A DNA stretch of 64,000 bases. It comes from Pyropia haitanensis (Eukaryota > Rhodophyta > Bangiophyceae > Bangiales > Bangiaceae). Under the pieces are notes generated by a model. The model saw only the letters and a list, made by a program, of their open reading frames with translations, ran no database searches and was not told where the DNA came from. Made by a program: the position numbers and the translations under genes. Positions 47,079 through 56,469 of this stretch are shown in pieces (the stretch's first letter is position 1; the number at the start of each line of letters is the position of its first letter). Location of the stretch: assembly GCA_008729055.1 (NCBI GenBank), contig SDUX01000004.1, forward strand, positions 1,116,001-1,180,000. Reading direction: 5' to 3'.

Positions 47079-47709
47079 GGCGGCGGCGTCGACGGTGCCG
47101 CCGGCCGAGGCGCGGCGGCCGCTGCTGCTGCTGGCGCGCGGCGCGGGCGTCGACGCGGCGTCGGCGGCCGCCGCCGCCGCCGCCGCGTCGCACCTGCCCG
47201 TCGCGTCGGTGGCCATGGGCGCCCCCGAGGCGCTGCGGGCGGCCGAGGCGGCGCTCGCCGCGGCCGCGGCGGGCACCGGCGCGGCCGCCGCGCCGGGCGT
47301 GCTCATCCTCGACAATATCCACCTGTGCCCGCCGGCTTTCCTCGACCGCCTCGGCCGGATTGCCGCCGCGGCCGCCGCGGCGGCGCCGCCGTCGCCGCCC
47401 CCGCCGCCGGCCGGTGGCGGCGACGCGGACGGCGGCGGCACGCCGCCGCCGCGGTCTCCCCCTGCGGCACGCGGCGGGCGCGGCGGTGGCCGCCGCGGCG
47501 CGTCGCCGCTGCCGGCGGCGGCGGCGGCGGCGGCGGCGGGCTCGCCCGCGGCGTCGCCCGCCTGGGGCACGCCGCCACCGGCGGTGGCGGTCGCGCCGCC
47601 GGCAGCGGCGGCCGGCGGGGGGGGGGCGGCGCCGCCGCGCGGGGAGGGGAGCCCCCGCGGCACCTGCTGCTGGTACTGGTCGCCGCCGTTGGCGGCGACG
47701 ATGGCGGCG

Positions 47710-47749
<40 letters not shown>

Positions 47750-47889
47750 CGCGGCGGCGCCGGCGGGGGTGGTGGCGCTGACGCGCGTGTGCCGGGTGCT
47801 GGCGGCGGAGCCCGCGGCGGGCGTCCGCGCGACGCTGCTGCGCGTCGCGCCGGTGCTGCGCGCCGCGGCCGCGGCGACGGTCACCGTCA

Positions 47890-47927
<38 letters not shown>

Positions 47928-47992
47928 AATGGCGGGGAGGGGGGTGCCGCCGGCGGTGGCGGTAGCGGCGCGGGCGGCGGGGCTGGCGGGGC

Positions 47993-48035
<43 letters not shown>

Positions 48036-48708
48036 ACGCCCGACTGGGCGGCCGCCCGCCGCCCCGGCGGGCGTGCCCCCCTCCCCCCCTCGTGGGAGGT
48101 CCTCGCCGCCACCCTCCGCCTCCGGGCGGCCGTCCTCCACGCGGTCCTCGTCGAGCGCGCGCGCTACGCGCCCGCCGCGGGCCTCGCCGCCGCCTACGCG
48201 TTTACCGACGCGGACGCGGCGGCGGCGGCGGACGCGGTCGGCCGGGCGGTCGCGCACGGCCTGGCCGCCCACCCCCACCGGGTGGGCGACGCGACGCCCA
48301 CCGACGTGCGGCGGGCGGCGGCGGCGGCGGCGGCACGCGCGGCGGCGGTGCGGCTGGTCGGCGACGCGGTGTACGGCGCGCGGACGGGGGGCGGCGCGGA
48401 CCTCGGGACGGTCCGCCGGGTGGCGGCGGCGCTCCTCCTCCGCGGCGGCGCGCCGCCGGGGGGGGTGGGGGGGCGGGGGGGGGGGGGGACGCGTGCTTGG
48501 GGCTCGGCCGCCCGCTGCCGCCGGTCGGCACGGGGGGGGGGGGGGGGCGCCCGGTGGGGGGGGGGGGGCCGCGCTCGCCGCCTGGGCCGCCACGCTGCCG
48601 GCCGAGCTGGGGCCCGAGGCGGTCGGCATGGGCCGGGGCGTGCGGGGGGTCGCCGCCGCCCGGCGCCTGGGGGGGGTCGTCGCCGCCGTCCAGACGCTCG
48701 GCGTGTGA
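29515..48708 (+). CDS. DHC1: Cytoplasmic dynein heavy chain, GC-inflated and C-terminally short
   Basis: Minus-end microtubule motor, about 19.2 kb from ATG 29515 (MALDAAAVGAHLAALLPAL) to TGA 48706-48708. Order: tail, linker (LGGVQAAWLRLRPLFGG; AYLERQRSAYARFYFLGDGD), AAA1-AAA4, stalk and microtubule-binding domain, AAA5, AAA6. AAA1 reads GPAGTGKTETVKALGAALGR then ACFDEFNRL, the cytoplasmic dynein-1 pattern rather than axonemal. The span could code for up to about 6,400 residues against about 4,600 in animals; the excess is Ala/Gly tracts between conserved blocks. No intron was recognised. The frame changes at least a dozen times, near 29740, 32330, 33445, 34480, 36210, 36530, 36860, 38350, 40030-40110, 40590, 41140, 44160-44220, 47620 and 48480, nearly always at poly-G or simple repeats, while motifs stay intact. 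It ends about 450 residues early, without the C-terminal domain. Confidence 0.9.
30165..30208 (+). repeat. (GGT)n tract in dynein tail
   Basis: About 13 consecutive GGT units within a longer GGC/GGT polyglycine stretch. Confidence 0.85.
37970..38960 (+). other. Dynein AAA1 module
   Basis: Main ATPase site. WEYLGVAERLVVTPLTVR leads into Walker A GPAGTGKTET (38096-38125) and Walker B CFDEFNR (about 38246-38266). A poly-G tract at 38335-38370 interrupts it, then VTLNPGYKGRRPLPGN (sensor region) and HYDFGLRALKALI follow. All catalytic residues are present. Confidence 0.92.
38335..38370 (+). repeat. Poly-G tract in dynein AAA1
   Basis: About 22 G, one T, then about 13 G. The frame before and after differs by one nucleotide, so the length here decides whether AAA1 reads through. 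Confidence 0.85.
39340..40020 (+). other. Dynein AAA2 module
   Basis: Walker A GPPGAGKTTAW (39408-39440), then [51 protein letters not shown] (Walker B region, from about 39777) and STVSRCGMVWF. This site normally binds ATP without hydrolysing it. Complete in one frame. Confidence 0.92.
40850..41640 (+). other. Dynein AAA3 module
   Basis: Walker A GPPGSGKSM (40944-40970) and Walker B LVLFCDEVN (about 41261-41287), then GLLRQLVEHRGYW, CNPAADAGRHVLPPRLVRH and IYGAANR. The regulatory ATPase site looks intact. A frame change lies at the poly-G at 41130-41142. Confidence 0.92.
42560..43640 (+). other. Dynein AAA4 module with altered Walker A
   Basis: Walker A reads GAAGTGKKS (42638-42664): the Ser/Thr expected straight after the lysine is a second lysine. 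Walker B VLLFDESNALDGGLLELIN (from 42905) and APGLFEGDDREELL are conserved. Nucleotide binding here may be weak or lost. Confidence 0.85.
43650..44690 (+). other. Dynein stalk and microtubule-binding domain
   Basis: Coiled-coil CC1 (RLRDAEREVAALRSTVRQQA onward) leads to IRKDHLNELRGMPNPPPAVK, the conserved entry to the microtubule-binding domain. An Ala/Gly/Pro tract with a frame change (44080-44220) follows, then RRRLREAGFIAAVLDFPAEA, YRASQAAGPLADWTLATIAY and coiled-coil CC2 ending LLASLSGERRRWE. The insertion sits inside the microtubule-binding domain. Confidence 0.88.
44700..48708 (+). other. Dynein AAA5-AAA6 and truncated end
   Basis: AAA5: AAFVAYAG, PYPLLVDATGRVAGLLQRVL and VDDERLLGTLEALQREAA. 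AAA6: VLILDNIHLCPPAFLDRL (about 47299-47352), AVLHAVLVERARYAPAAGLA and VRLVGDAVYGARTGGGADLG. The final block LAAWAATLPAELGPEAVGMG aligns with the animal segment just after AAA6, and the protein stops 30 residues later, so the C-terminal domain that caps the ring is absent. Confidence 0.85.
45238..45269 (+). repeat. (GGT)n tract in dynein AAA5
   Basis: A second GGT run flanked by GGC repeats, very like the one at 30165. Confidence 0.8.
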
Positions 48709-49027
48709 CGACCGGGGGGGGGGGTGGACAGAGGCGGGGGGGGGGGGTGGGCGGCGCTACGGGCTGCCGTGTCTGGTCCTTTGTTCTTTTTTTTTTTTTT
48801 TTTGTTCCTTGCTCTTGTTGCTCGTGTTTTTTTTTTTTTGTTGTTGTCTCGGGTATGGGCGATGCGTCCGTTCCGCTCTGGGTTGTTTGGGGGTTGGGGC
48901 AGGCCGTGGCGGTCGCGGTCGCTCGGCACGAGTCCCGATGCCGCCACCTCCCAGGCTCCCAGCCCGACTGGAGTGGGACGGTATGCATATACAGGGGGTG
49001 GCGGCAAGAGCGCCGCGGGCCACCGCG
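48709..49027. other. Convergent 3' region of dynein and RPF2
   Basis: A 319-bp spacer between two 3' ends. It has T tracts at 48787-48803 and 48827-48839 and poly-G runs. No gene. Confidence 0.5.
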
Positions 49028-50396
49028 CTACGCGGCGGCCTCGTCCACAATGTCCATCCCCCCGCCCCCGCTCCCGTCGTCCTCCCACGCCCCCCCCCCC
49101 ACCGCCGCCGCGTCGGCGTCGTCGCCGGCACCATCCCCCCCCCCCCCCCCCCCCCCCCTCCACGTCCGGGGCCCCCCCCTCGTCGTCATCACCGGCGCCC
49201 CCCCCCTCCCGCCAGTTGGCGTTGCGCCGGCGGTTGCCGAGCGCCTTGGTCCGCGTCAGCGCGAGGCCGCCCAGGTCCTGCCGCGCCACGTGCAGCCGGC
49301 CGGTCGTGTCGCCCAGGCCGCCCGCGTCGGTCGACACGTTCTTGATCTTGCGCGGCGTCCCCGGGTGGCGGGCGCCCTTGCACGCCACGCGGCGGAGGTC
49401 GTCCGACGCCCACTGCGACCGGTTGGTGACCACGTCCACGCGCGGGCCGATTTCCGACAGCGCCACCGCGGGGCCCGCCGCGGCGGCGGCTGCCGCCGCG
49501 GCAGCGTCGGCAAACGCGTCGGCGGCGGTGGTGGTGGTGGCGGTGGTGGTGGCGGCGGTGCCGCCGCCCGGCGGCCGCACCAGCTGGATGGCGTAGTGGC
49601 GGAGGTGCACCCGCGCGGGGGGCTCCTTGCCCGACGCCGCCGCCGCGGCGGTGGCGGCAGACGCGTCGGCCGCCGCGTCGGGCGGGGCGAGCGTAAACAC
49701 GAGCAGCCGGTCGAGGCCCGCCAGGTTGACCGCGCCGACGAGGGGCCCCCGGAAGGTGTCGAGCAGCAGCGACCGGAGGTGGCCGGTCGCCGGGGAGCGC
49801 GCCCAGTCGTCGCCCTGGAAGAGGAGGCACGCCTTGGTGTCGGGCGCCACCGCGCCCGACCCCGCCCGGCGGAAGGAGAGCATCGGCACGAGCGAGCGGA
49901 CGCCGAGCTCGACCATGTCCAGCACGTGCCCGTCAAAGGTGCGGCCGAGCGTCAGCGTGTGCGGCCGTTTCTTCGTGTGGGAGCCGACTATGAAGACCGA
50001 CGCGTCGTTGAGGCGCGCCAGCGAGCACACGTGCTCCTCGCCGCCCGCCTCAAACGGCAGCAGCGGGTTCTTGCGGGTGAGCTTCTTGACCGCCGGCTTG
50101 AGCAGCGCGCCCAGCTCGGTGAGCGCCGCGTTGACCGTTGCAGACGAGGACGCACCCTTTAGCAGCACCGCCGAGCGGCTGGCCTCGACCACCTGCGGCC
50201 CGCGCGCCTTGGCCAGCCGCCGCCCGCGGTGGGTGGTCGGCTTGCGGGCGCCGGTCGCCTTGGCCGCCGCCGCCGCGGTGGCGGCGGCGCGGCCGGACGG
50301 CCGCCGCTTGGTCGCCGCCGCCGCGGCGGCGGCCTTGGCGGGCTTGCCGCCGCCGCGGCCTTTGCGAGCCGCCGCGCGGAGGCTGTGGATGGCCAT
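49028..50396 (-). CDS. RPF2: RPF2, ribosome biogenesis factor (Brix domain)
   Basis: RPF2 works with RRS1 in the nucleolus to load the 5S RNP onto the pre-60S ribosome. From ATG 50396 (MAIHSLRAAARKGRGGGKPA, basic and nucleolar-like) the Brix domain is clear: RRLAKARGPQVVEASRSAVL, LTRKNPLLPFE, NDASVFIVGSHTKKRPHTL, RTFDGHVLDMVELGV, LDTFRGPLVGAVNLAGLD, then SQWASDDLRRVACKGARHP and GRLHVARQDLGGLALTRTKA, matching the RPF2 end (KQDL...L..RK). An acidic tail follows. A poly-C run on the plus strand (49137-49157) shifts the frame by one. In the shifted frame the tail ends MDIVDEAA at TAG 49028-49030, which I accept as the real end. Inserted Ala/Thr tracts occur between Brix strands. No intron. Confidence 0.9.
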
Positions 50397-51292
50397 GGCG
50401 GGGGCGGCGGCGTCGGCGGGCGGCCGCGCGCGGCGGGGGGCACACAGCCTTGAGCAGTGAAACGCGGTCAAAAGCGGCGAGTCCTTGGCGCTATTCTCCA
50501 AAAGACGGAGGCAGGGACACGCAGAGTCGGTGGGGACAACGGAGAGGGGCGGCCGACAGGCCGCAGGTGAGGCGGGTCCGCCACGGGATGGCAAGCGACG
50601 AGCAGCTAGTCGACTCGGCGCCCGCCGCGACGACGGTGGCGGGCCGGGCCATCAGGAATAAAAGCATTAACTCCTGCCGTTTCAGCAGTCAATGCCTACG
50701 GAATTGTACTCCAATCGTCCCGTCACATCGCTTCGATCGTCCAACACAAGAGGTCATCGATCGCAGGCAGCGGTTTGAACGACGCTCCGAGAGACACAGA
50801 TTCGTCAAGGCGGTGCACACGTCGAGACGCAACGGCCGGCTCGACGGGGGGGGTCCGCCGCTTCGAGAAAATTCCCCCGTAGCCTCTGCGAAGGTTTTGG
50901 ATGCGCGTCACTGTCGGGGAGGCTGGATCAGTCGTCTGATTGGCCCGATCCACACAATCTACTGACACTGCCTCAATCTGAGCTCGTGCAGCCAATCAGC
51001 GTCGTCATCGTTGGGACCGGAACACTGGAACAACGGCCCGATCCGACCAGCGAGTCTGGAGACCGCCATTCGTTTTTCCACCCTCCTCGCAACATGCGTG
51101 GATCGCCGCTCGGACAGGCCCCCCGCAGCAAGGGTCCCTTAGCGGCCGCCCTTCAAAAGCGTCGTCCTCCACGACGTACGCGACGCAGATGGTCATCAAC
51201 GACGTCGTGTCTGCCGCCATCGCCGGTTCACCTTGTCGATACCCACCTTCTCAAGCACCCATCCAACGCGCTCTTCCTTTGCCTTTGTCACC
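50397..51292. promoter_or_regulatory. Divergent promoter region of RPF2 and cyclophilin
   Basis: A moderate-GC spacer between two outward genes. ATTGG at 50939-50943 (CCAAT on the minus strand) and CCAAT at 50992-50996 face opposite ways in the middle, a pattern seen in bidirectional promoters. No TATA box and no ORF of note. Confidence 0.4.
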
Positions 51293-52659
51293 ATGGCTAA
51301 CCCGCAGGTGTTCTTTGACATGACCATTGGCGGTGCGCCCGCTGGGCGTATTGTCATGGAGCTCCGTGCCGACATTGTGTACGTTTTGGTCGAGAGCAGC
51401 CGTCTGGTAGCACTCTCTGTTGTTGGATCCAGTCGGTGGGTGCACTGCAGGCCAGCCGTTGTTCCGGTTCTGCCCCTTTGGTCTCATCAGCACCTCCTGC
51501 TTCCGCCTGTCCGTTGTGTTCTTTGCAGCTGTTCAACGGTTCTGCGGGATCACACTGGTGTGGGGCGCCGTGGACTCTGGCACGCATGCGTGCGTTTGTG
51601 GGCGGGTCATCTGGGACCATGCACGCCTCTGCGCGTGCTCATTCCTGTGCCGGGCGTGTCCTGACCAACGGTTACCTTGGCGCTGTGCGCATGGTGAGCT
51701 GGTCTGGGTGCCTCATTGGACGGCACTCCTCGCTTGCGTGTGTCTGTTTTCTTGTTTTTTTTACAGGCCCCGCACGGCGGAGAACTTCCGCCAGCTGTGC
51801 ACTGGCGCCAAGGGCTTTGGCTACAAGGGCTCTACCTTCCACCGTGTGATCACGGATTTCATGTGCCAGGGTGGCGGTACGTTGAGAGTGAACAGTCTTT
51901 TGTGGTTTATGCGTTGGTGGTCGGCTGGGTGATGGAGACATTGCCGTGCGAGTCCCTGGGGTATCCCTGGTCTCTCGCGTGCCGTGGATTGGTGGCTCTC
52001 TGTCGGTTCTTTCGGTGATCCTGTGTAACGGCGCGCTAACTTCAGTCCTCGATGGTTGCTGGTCCTGCGTGTTCTGCTGATCCTCGCGTGCTGCTGCTGA
52101 TTTGGCTCCTGTCGTCCCTTTGCTGTTGCCTCCGTGTCGCAGACTTTACTCGCCATGACGGCACGGGCGGCAAGAGCATCTATGGCGAGAAGTTTGCGGA
52201 CGAGAACTTCAAGCTGACCCACACTGGCCCGGGTGTCCTGTCCATGGCCAACGCCGGCAAGAACACCAACGGCAGCCAGTTCTTCCTGACCACCGTCAAG
52301 ACCCCGTGGCTGGACGGTACGTTTGTGTCCATGCTGTTTTCCGGTGTGGGCGTCTCGATTCCTAGCCCGCACGTACCGCCGTGTCGTCACGTCACGGTAT
52401 GGGGCATGCCCACTGCGGTGTGTGTTCACATTGAGTTTCCTTGTTCATCAGTGTCTAACGCTTGTTGTGCACTGCACTGGTTGAGTGCCTCGACCGTGAT
52501 GGCGCGTGTGTGGATATGTGTTCTGGTCTCACAGGCAAGCACGTTGTGTTTGGCACCGTCGTCGACGGCATGGACGTGGTCAAGAACATTGAGAAGGTCG
52601 GCTCGCGGAGTGGCACCACCTCCAAGCCGGTGGTGATTGCGGACTGCGGCCAGCTCTAA
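51293..52659 (+). CDS. Cyclophilin A-type peptidyl-prolyl isomerase
   Basis: Four exons (51293-51378, 51767-51876, 52143-52316, 52535-52659) give a 164-residue single-domain cyclophilin, the usual length for the cytosolic form. Introns begin GTACGT and end in pyrimidine-rich CAG or TAG-like acceptors (TTTTTTACAG, TGTCGCAG, TCTCACAG). The active site is complete: [15 protein letters not shown] (Arg and Phe), [11 protein letters not shown] (Gln and Phe), WLDGKHVVFG (Trp and His). There is no targeting peptide ([20 protein letters not shown]), so the protein is probably cytosolic or nuclear. Codon choice is biased to C-ending codons with almost no simple-repeat insertion, unlike the neighbouring dynein, consistent with high expression. 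It is the most intron-rich gene in the window. Confidence 0.96.
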
Positions 52660-52881
52660 GCTCGCTGAGTGTGTCGCTTGCGCAGCTGCGCTGCTTGGCG
52701 TCGCTCACAGAGCGTTGCGCAACGCCAGTGGTGGGCGTGAGGCTGCTTTTGGGGTGTGTGTGAGACATTGTATTCTTTGAGAGGACTGTTCTGTCGCTGG
52801 GCCGGTTGTGGCAGGTCAGCGACCATTTTGTACACGTAATTGCCACGCGGTCCGCCGAATGGCCTTTCCCCGCACAGGGCT

Positions 52882-53280
52882 TCACGCCTCTGCGGCAGTT
52901 ACCCCCCCCTCCTCCAGCGCCGCCACCGTCTTGGTGGCCATTTCGGCCACGTAGCCCACTTCATCCGTGGCAAGCCGCCGCGCCAGCGCCAGCGCCCGCG
53001 GCGTGCGCACCCCCCGCAACGCGCCCGCCACCCGGTAGCGCATCATGTTGGACGCCTCCCCCCCGTCGGGCGCGACGAGGCGCTCAAAGACGGGCACCGC
53101 CTCGGGGACGCCGAGGAAGCCAAGCGCCGTCACGGCCTGCCGCCGCACCCCCTCCTCCTCCCGCTGCCGCACGCCGCTGACGCCCCCGACCGCCGTGGCG
53201 GCGAGGAGCGCATCAACCGCCGCCGCCGCCGCGGGCGCGCCCAGCGCGGCCAGCCCCGCGCGGCCGTCGTCGCCGCCACC

Positions 53281-53318
<38 letters not shown>

Positions 53319-54720
53319 CGCCGCCGCCGCCGTCCCCGCCCATCACCGCTGACGGTAGGCCGCCGAGGCTAATCGCCGCCGCCGCGCGGACGAGCCAGCT
53401 GCCGTCGTCGTCGAGCGCGCGCGCCAAGCCCGCCACCACCCGCTCCGCGGCGGCGGCCAGCGTGTCGCGGGGCACGTCGAGCAGCGCGTCCGCGGCGGCC
53501 GCCCGCACCGACGCGTCGCCGTCTGCGGCGAGGGCGGTGAGGAGCTCCCCCACCCGCCCCGCGCGGGCGGCCAGCGCCGCCGCCGCCGACCGCACCTGCT
53601 CAGACGCGTCGGTGGCGGCGTGGCTAGCCGCCAGCGCCTCGGACAGCAGCGCGGGGGGGTACCCGCGCAGCCGCACCGCCGCGAGCGTCCGCGCGCCGGG
53701 CGGGGAGGCCGCGTCGCCGAGCGCCGCCACCAGCCCCGTGTAGACCTCGTCGTCAACGCCATCGGGGGGGGGCGGGGCGGCCGCGGCGGCGGCGGCGACC
53801 TCGCGGCCCGCGTCTGTCGCAGCGTCGCGGACGGCGGCGGGGGCGGCCGCGTCGGCAGCGACCGCTTCCAGTGCCGCCGCCGTCGACTGGGCGGTGCCCC
53901 GCGGCGCGCCCGCGGCGGCGCCCAGCGCTGCCGCCGCCCGCACCGCGGCAACGCGCACGGCCGGGTCGACCCCCCCCCCGCGGCGGCTGCCAGCAGCGGC
54001 GGGATGCCCCGGTCATCCCCCACCGCCCGCAGCGCGTCCACAGCCGCGGCCGCGACGGCCGGGTCCCCCCCCCCCCCACCAGACGCCCCAGCGCCGCGAC
54101 CGCCGACGGCGCGCGGAGGCGCCCGAGCGCCGCCACCACCGCCGGCAGCACCTCCCCCCCCGGCGCCTCCTCGCCCGCCGCGCGGACCAGCGCGGGCACC
54201 CCCCGGTCGGCCACCTCGGCGCCGCCGCCGAGGCCGCCCACCGCCGCCGCCGCCGCCGCGCGGACGCCCGCGTCCGCGTCGGTGGCGAGCGCCGCGGCGA
54301 GGGCGGCGACGGCCGCGGCGCGGCCGGGCGCGCCGCCGGGCACCGGCACCAGCCGGCCGACGCCGAGGGCGCCCGCCGACCGGACGGGCGGGTGCGTGTG
54401 GCCGAGCGCCGCCGCGTACAGCGCGGCCGCCTCGGCGGGCGGCAGCGCGGCGGCGAGGGCGAGGCCCTGGCTCGCCTCGGCTGGGGAGGTGGTGGGGGCG
54501 AGCAGCGCCCGCGCCTTGGCAAGCGCTGCCGCCGCCGATGGGGAGGGGGGGGGCGCGCCCCCGCCGGGACGGGCCGCCGTGGCCCGCACGGGGGGGGGTA
54601 CGCCCGCCGGGGGCGCGGCGCCCGGCACGCCGCTGCCGCCGCCGGCCGCCACTGGCCGGCCACGGCGGGCGGGCGGCGGCGGTGGCCCACGGCCACCGCC
54701 GGCACAAACGCCGCGTCCAT
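52882..54720 (-). CDS. HEAT/PBS-lyase repeat protein, probably plastid
   Basis: From ATG 54720 the leader (MDAAFVPAVAVGHRRRPPAV, then Arg/Pro/Ala) looks like a plastid transit peptide. The rest is short bihelical HEAT-like repeats of the phycobilin-lyase type: HPPVRSAGALGVGRLVPVP, DAGVRAAAAAAVGGLGGG, DPAVAAAAVDALRAVGDDRG, DPAVRVAAVRAAAALGAAAG, SVRAAAADALLDVP, RRQAVTALGFLGVPEAVP, RYRVAGALRGVRTPRALALA. The end is GYVAEMATKTVAALEEGG and TGA at 52882-52884. CpcE/F and NblB proteins of this fold attach or handle phycobilins in organisms with phycobilisomes. Other HEAT scaffolds remain possible because repeats evolve fast. Frames change at poly-C runs (54066-54075, 53970-53979) and near 54600; errors are likely. 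A polyglycine insertion lies at 53275-53335. Confidence 0.65.
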
Positions 54721-55104
54721 GGCGACGGTGGTCACGCGGGGGTGGCCGTCAACACACGGGGGAGGGGGCGAGACCGAGGGGGTCAAGCGGGGGAGGGAAC
54801 ACCTGCCGCCCGAGTGGCCGCCGGTGTGGACGCTCAGCCGCCGCGCGCCAGCCGCGAAAGGTGGGGTAGCGGGCCAGACAGTGTCGGCGACGGCGGCTTT
54901 GCCGGCGCGGGGCGGTCCCGGTCGAGTCGGAGGCGGGGGCTTCGTCCTGGCCGCGCCACCGCGGCGGCAGCGAGGAGCGCTGCGACGGGCAGCGCGTGCG
55001 ACTGCTGCCGCGGCTGGCAGAGTGGGTTGTTGCGGCTGCGGCCGACGGCGATGGCGCCAGTCTGCCTGCACGTGCACGTACAGTTATAGTGCGGGTGGAA
55101 GCCG

Positions 55105-55190
55105 TGCCGCTGCCACCTGCACGCGGAAAAAGCAATGCCGCTGCCACCTGCACGCGGAAAAAGCGATGCCGCTGCCACCTGCACTCGGTA
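55105..55190. repeat. 31-bp tandem repeat
   Basis: A unit starting TGCCGCTGCCACCTGCACGC followed by GGAAAAAG recurs at 55105, 55136 and 55167, about 2.8 copies, nearly identical. It lies 385 bp upstream of the HEAT gene start. Confidence 0.85.
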
Positions 55191-55888
55191 TGAGCGGGGC
55201 CAGCCGGTGTGGAGGCATGTGCCTCGCGCTGGACGTGTCCAAGCATCGGCGCTGATCCGGCCAGCCGATGGGAGTCCTTCCACGATGCAAGGCTGGCACA
55301 GCACAGCACGGTTGCAAACAGGACACGGACACGAGAATTGTATAGAATTGTGAGAAGCCCAAGCATCTGCGAAAGTAACGATATTCATCTGACAAGTACT
55401 AAAGAGTGCAGGGTCACAGTAAGTAAATCTTCGTGTCACCCGGACAATTCACGCGGTCGTTCAGCAAAGAGCGCTGTCGCGTGGACGAGCCGGGTAATGA
55501 GGCGCTAAGAATTGCATGGAAGTTGGGGGGCAGGCGAAAGGCCTAGGAAAGACAGATTCAAGACCTGATCAGCACGTGCCATGGGTTCGGGGTCCTCTCA
55601 ATCCGTAATGCCCTCGGCCACCCCAGATACTACACCAATAGTGCACTATCTGACCAATGAGGTGTCCCGATCTCGACCTCCGCCAATGGGGGCACACAAC
55701 ATTGGACACGCTGGCCACTTCAATTTCACGTGCCATCACGCGTGCTACTATTTGGAAGATTGAAACCTTTTGTCCCTGGTGCACGGGTGGGGGGTCGATC
55801 ACTTTTGGCGGTTCTCACCCCCCTCCAGCCGCCTTCACTGTGTGGCTGTGAGCACTCGCAGAGGCTCGAAAATCAAAGAAGGCGCCCC

Positions 55889-55894
55889 TATAAA
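55889..55894 (+). promoter_or_regulatory. Possible TATA box for the MFS gene
   Basis: CTATAAAC, on the plus strand, in AT-rich context, 576 bp before the transporter ATG. A long leader or an upstream intron would be needed. Confidence 0.35.
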
Positions 55895-56469
55895 CAAAAA
55901 TCTTGTGGGACCCCCAACTCATAGATAGCACCCCTTACCAGATGGGGTGTTGCTTACCCCCCGGCCGCACGCGAGCAGCAGTCGACGTCGCCTGCTCCGC
56001 ATCGCTGGCGTGGGGCATCGCGAATGGCACCGTGCCGCCGCCCCCCGCGGCTCATGGCTCTCGCCTCGCCGTGCCCTGTCCACGGCACGCACTGGCGGTG
56101 GGGCCGCGCGCGCTCGTGCGCTCCCTCCTCACCACGGCTGGTTGGCCGGCCTCGCCCTCCGCTGCCCGCCCCGCCAGCGACCCTGTCGGATAGCCTGTTG
56201 GGGTGTGCGTCGCCGCGCCGCACTCCCCCGCCGCGGCCTGCACGGGCCGCGACCGCCCCGAGCCCCTCCCCGTCGCCGTGGTGCCACGGCGCCGGCGCCC
56301 GCGAATGAGTGCCCCGCGCAGAGACCGCGGCTGACCTGCCCGCGGCCGCGGTTCTCCTCCACTCTTCACCCCTCCCCCCTCCCCCGGCCGCGCATAGCTC
56401 GGACCGGGGCACTGCCGGCTGCGCTGCGGGACTGGCTGGCTGTCCCCCCCATACCGCCCGTCACACGCC

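Larger units (their letters stand above)
54721..56469. other. Intergenic, divergent to both sides
   Basis: 1.75 kb with no supported gene. 55250-55900 is much closer to balanced composition than its surroundings, and CCAAT sites lie near 55634 and 55654. 55940-56460 is GC-rich and probably 5' UTR of the transporter. Confidence 0.4.

Noticed and set aside
45300..49150. Extension of the RPF2 minus-strand frame for more than 1,200 further codons.
   Set aside because: Beyond the acidic tail it runs antisense through the end of dynein and is simple Arg/Pro/Ala. A better stop (49028-49030) follows a one-base homopolymer shift.
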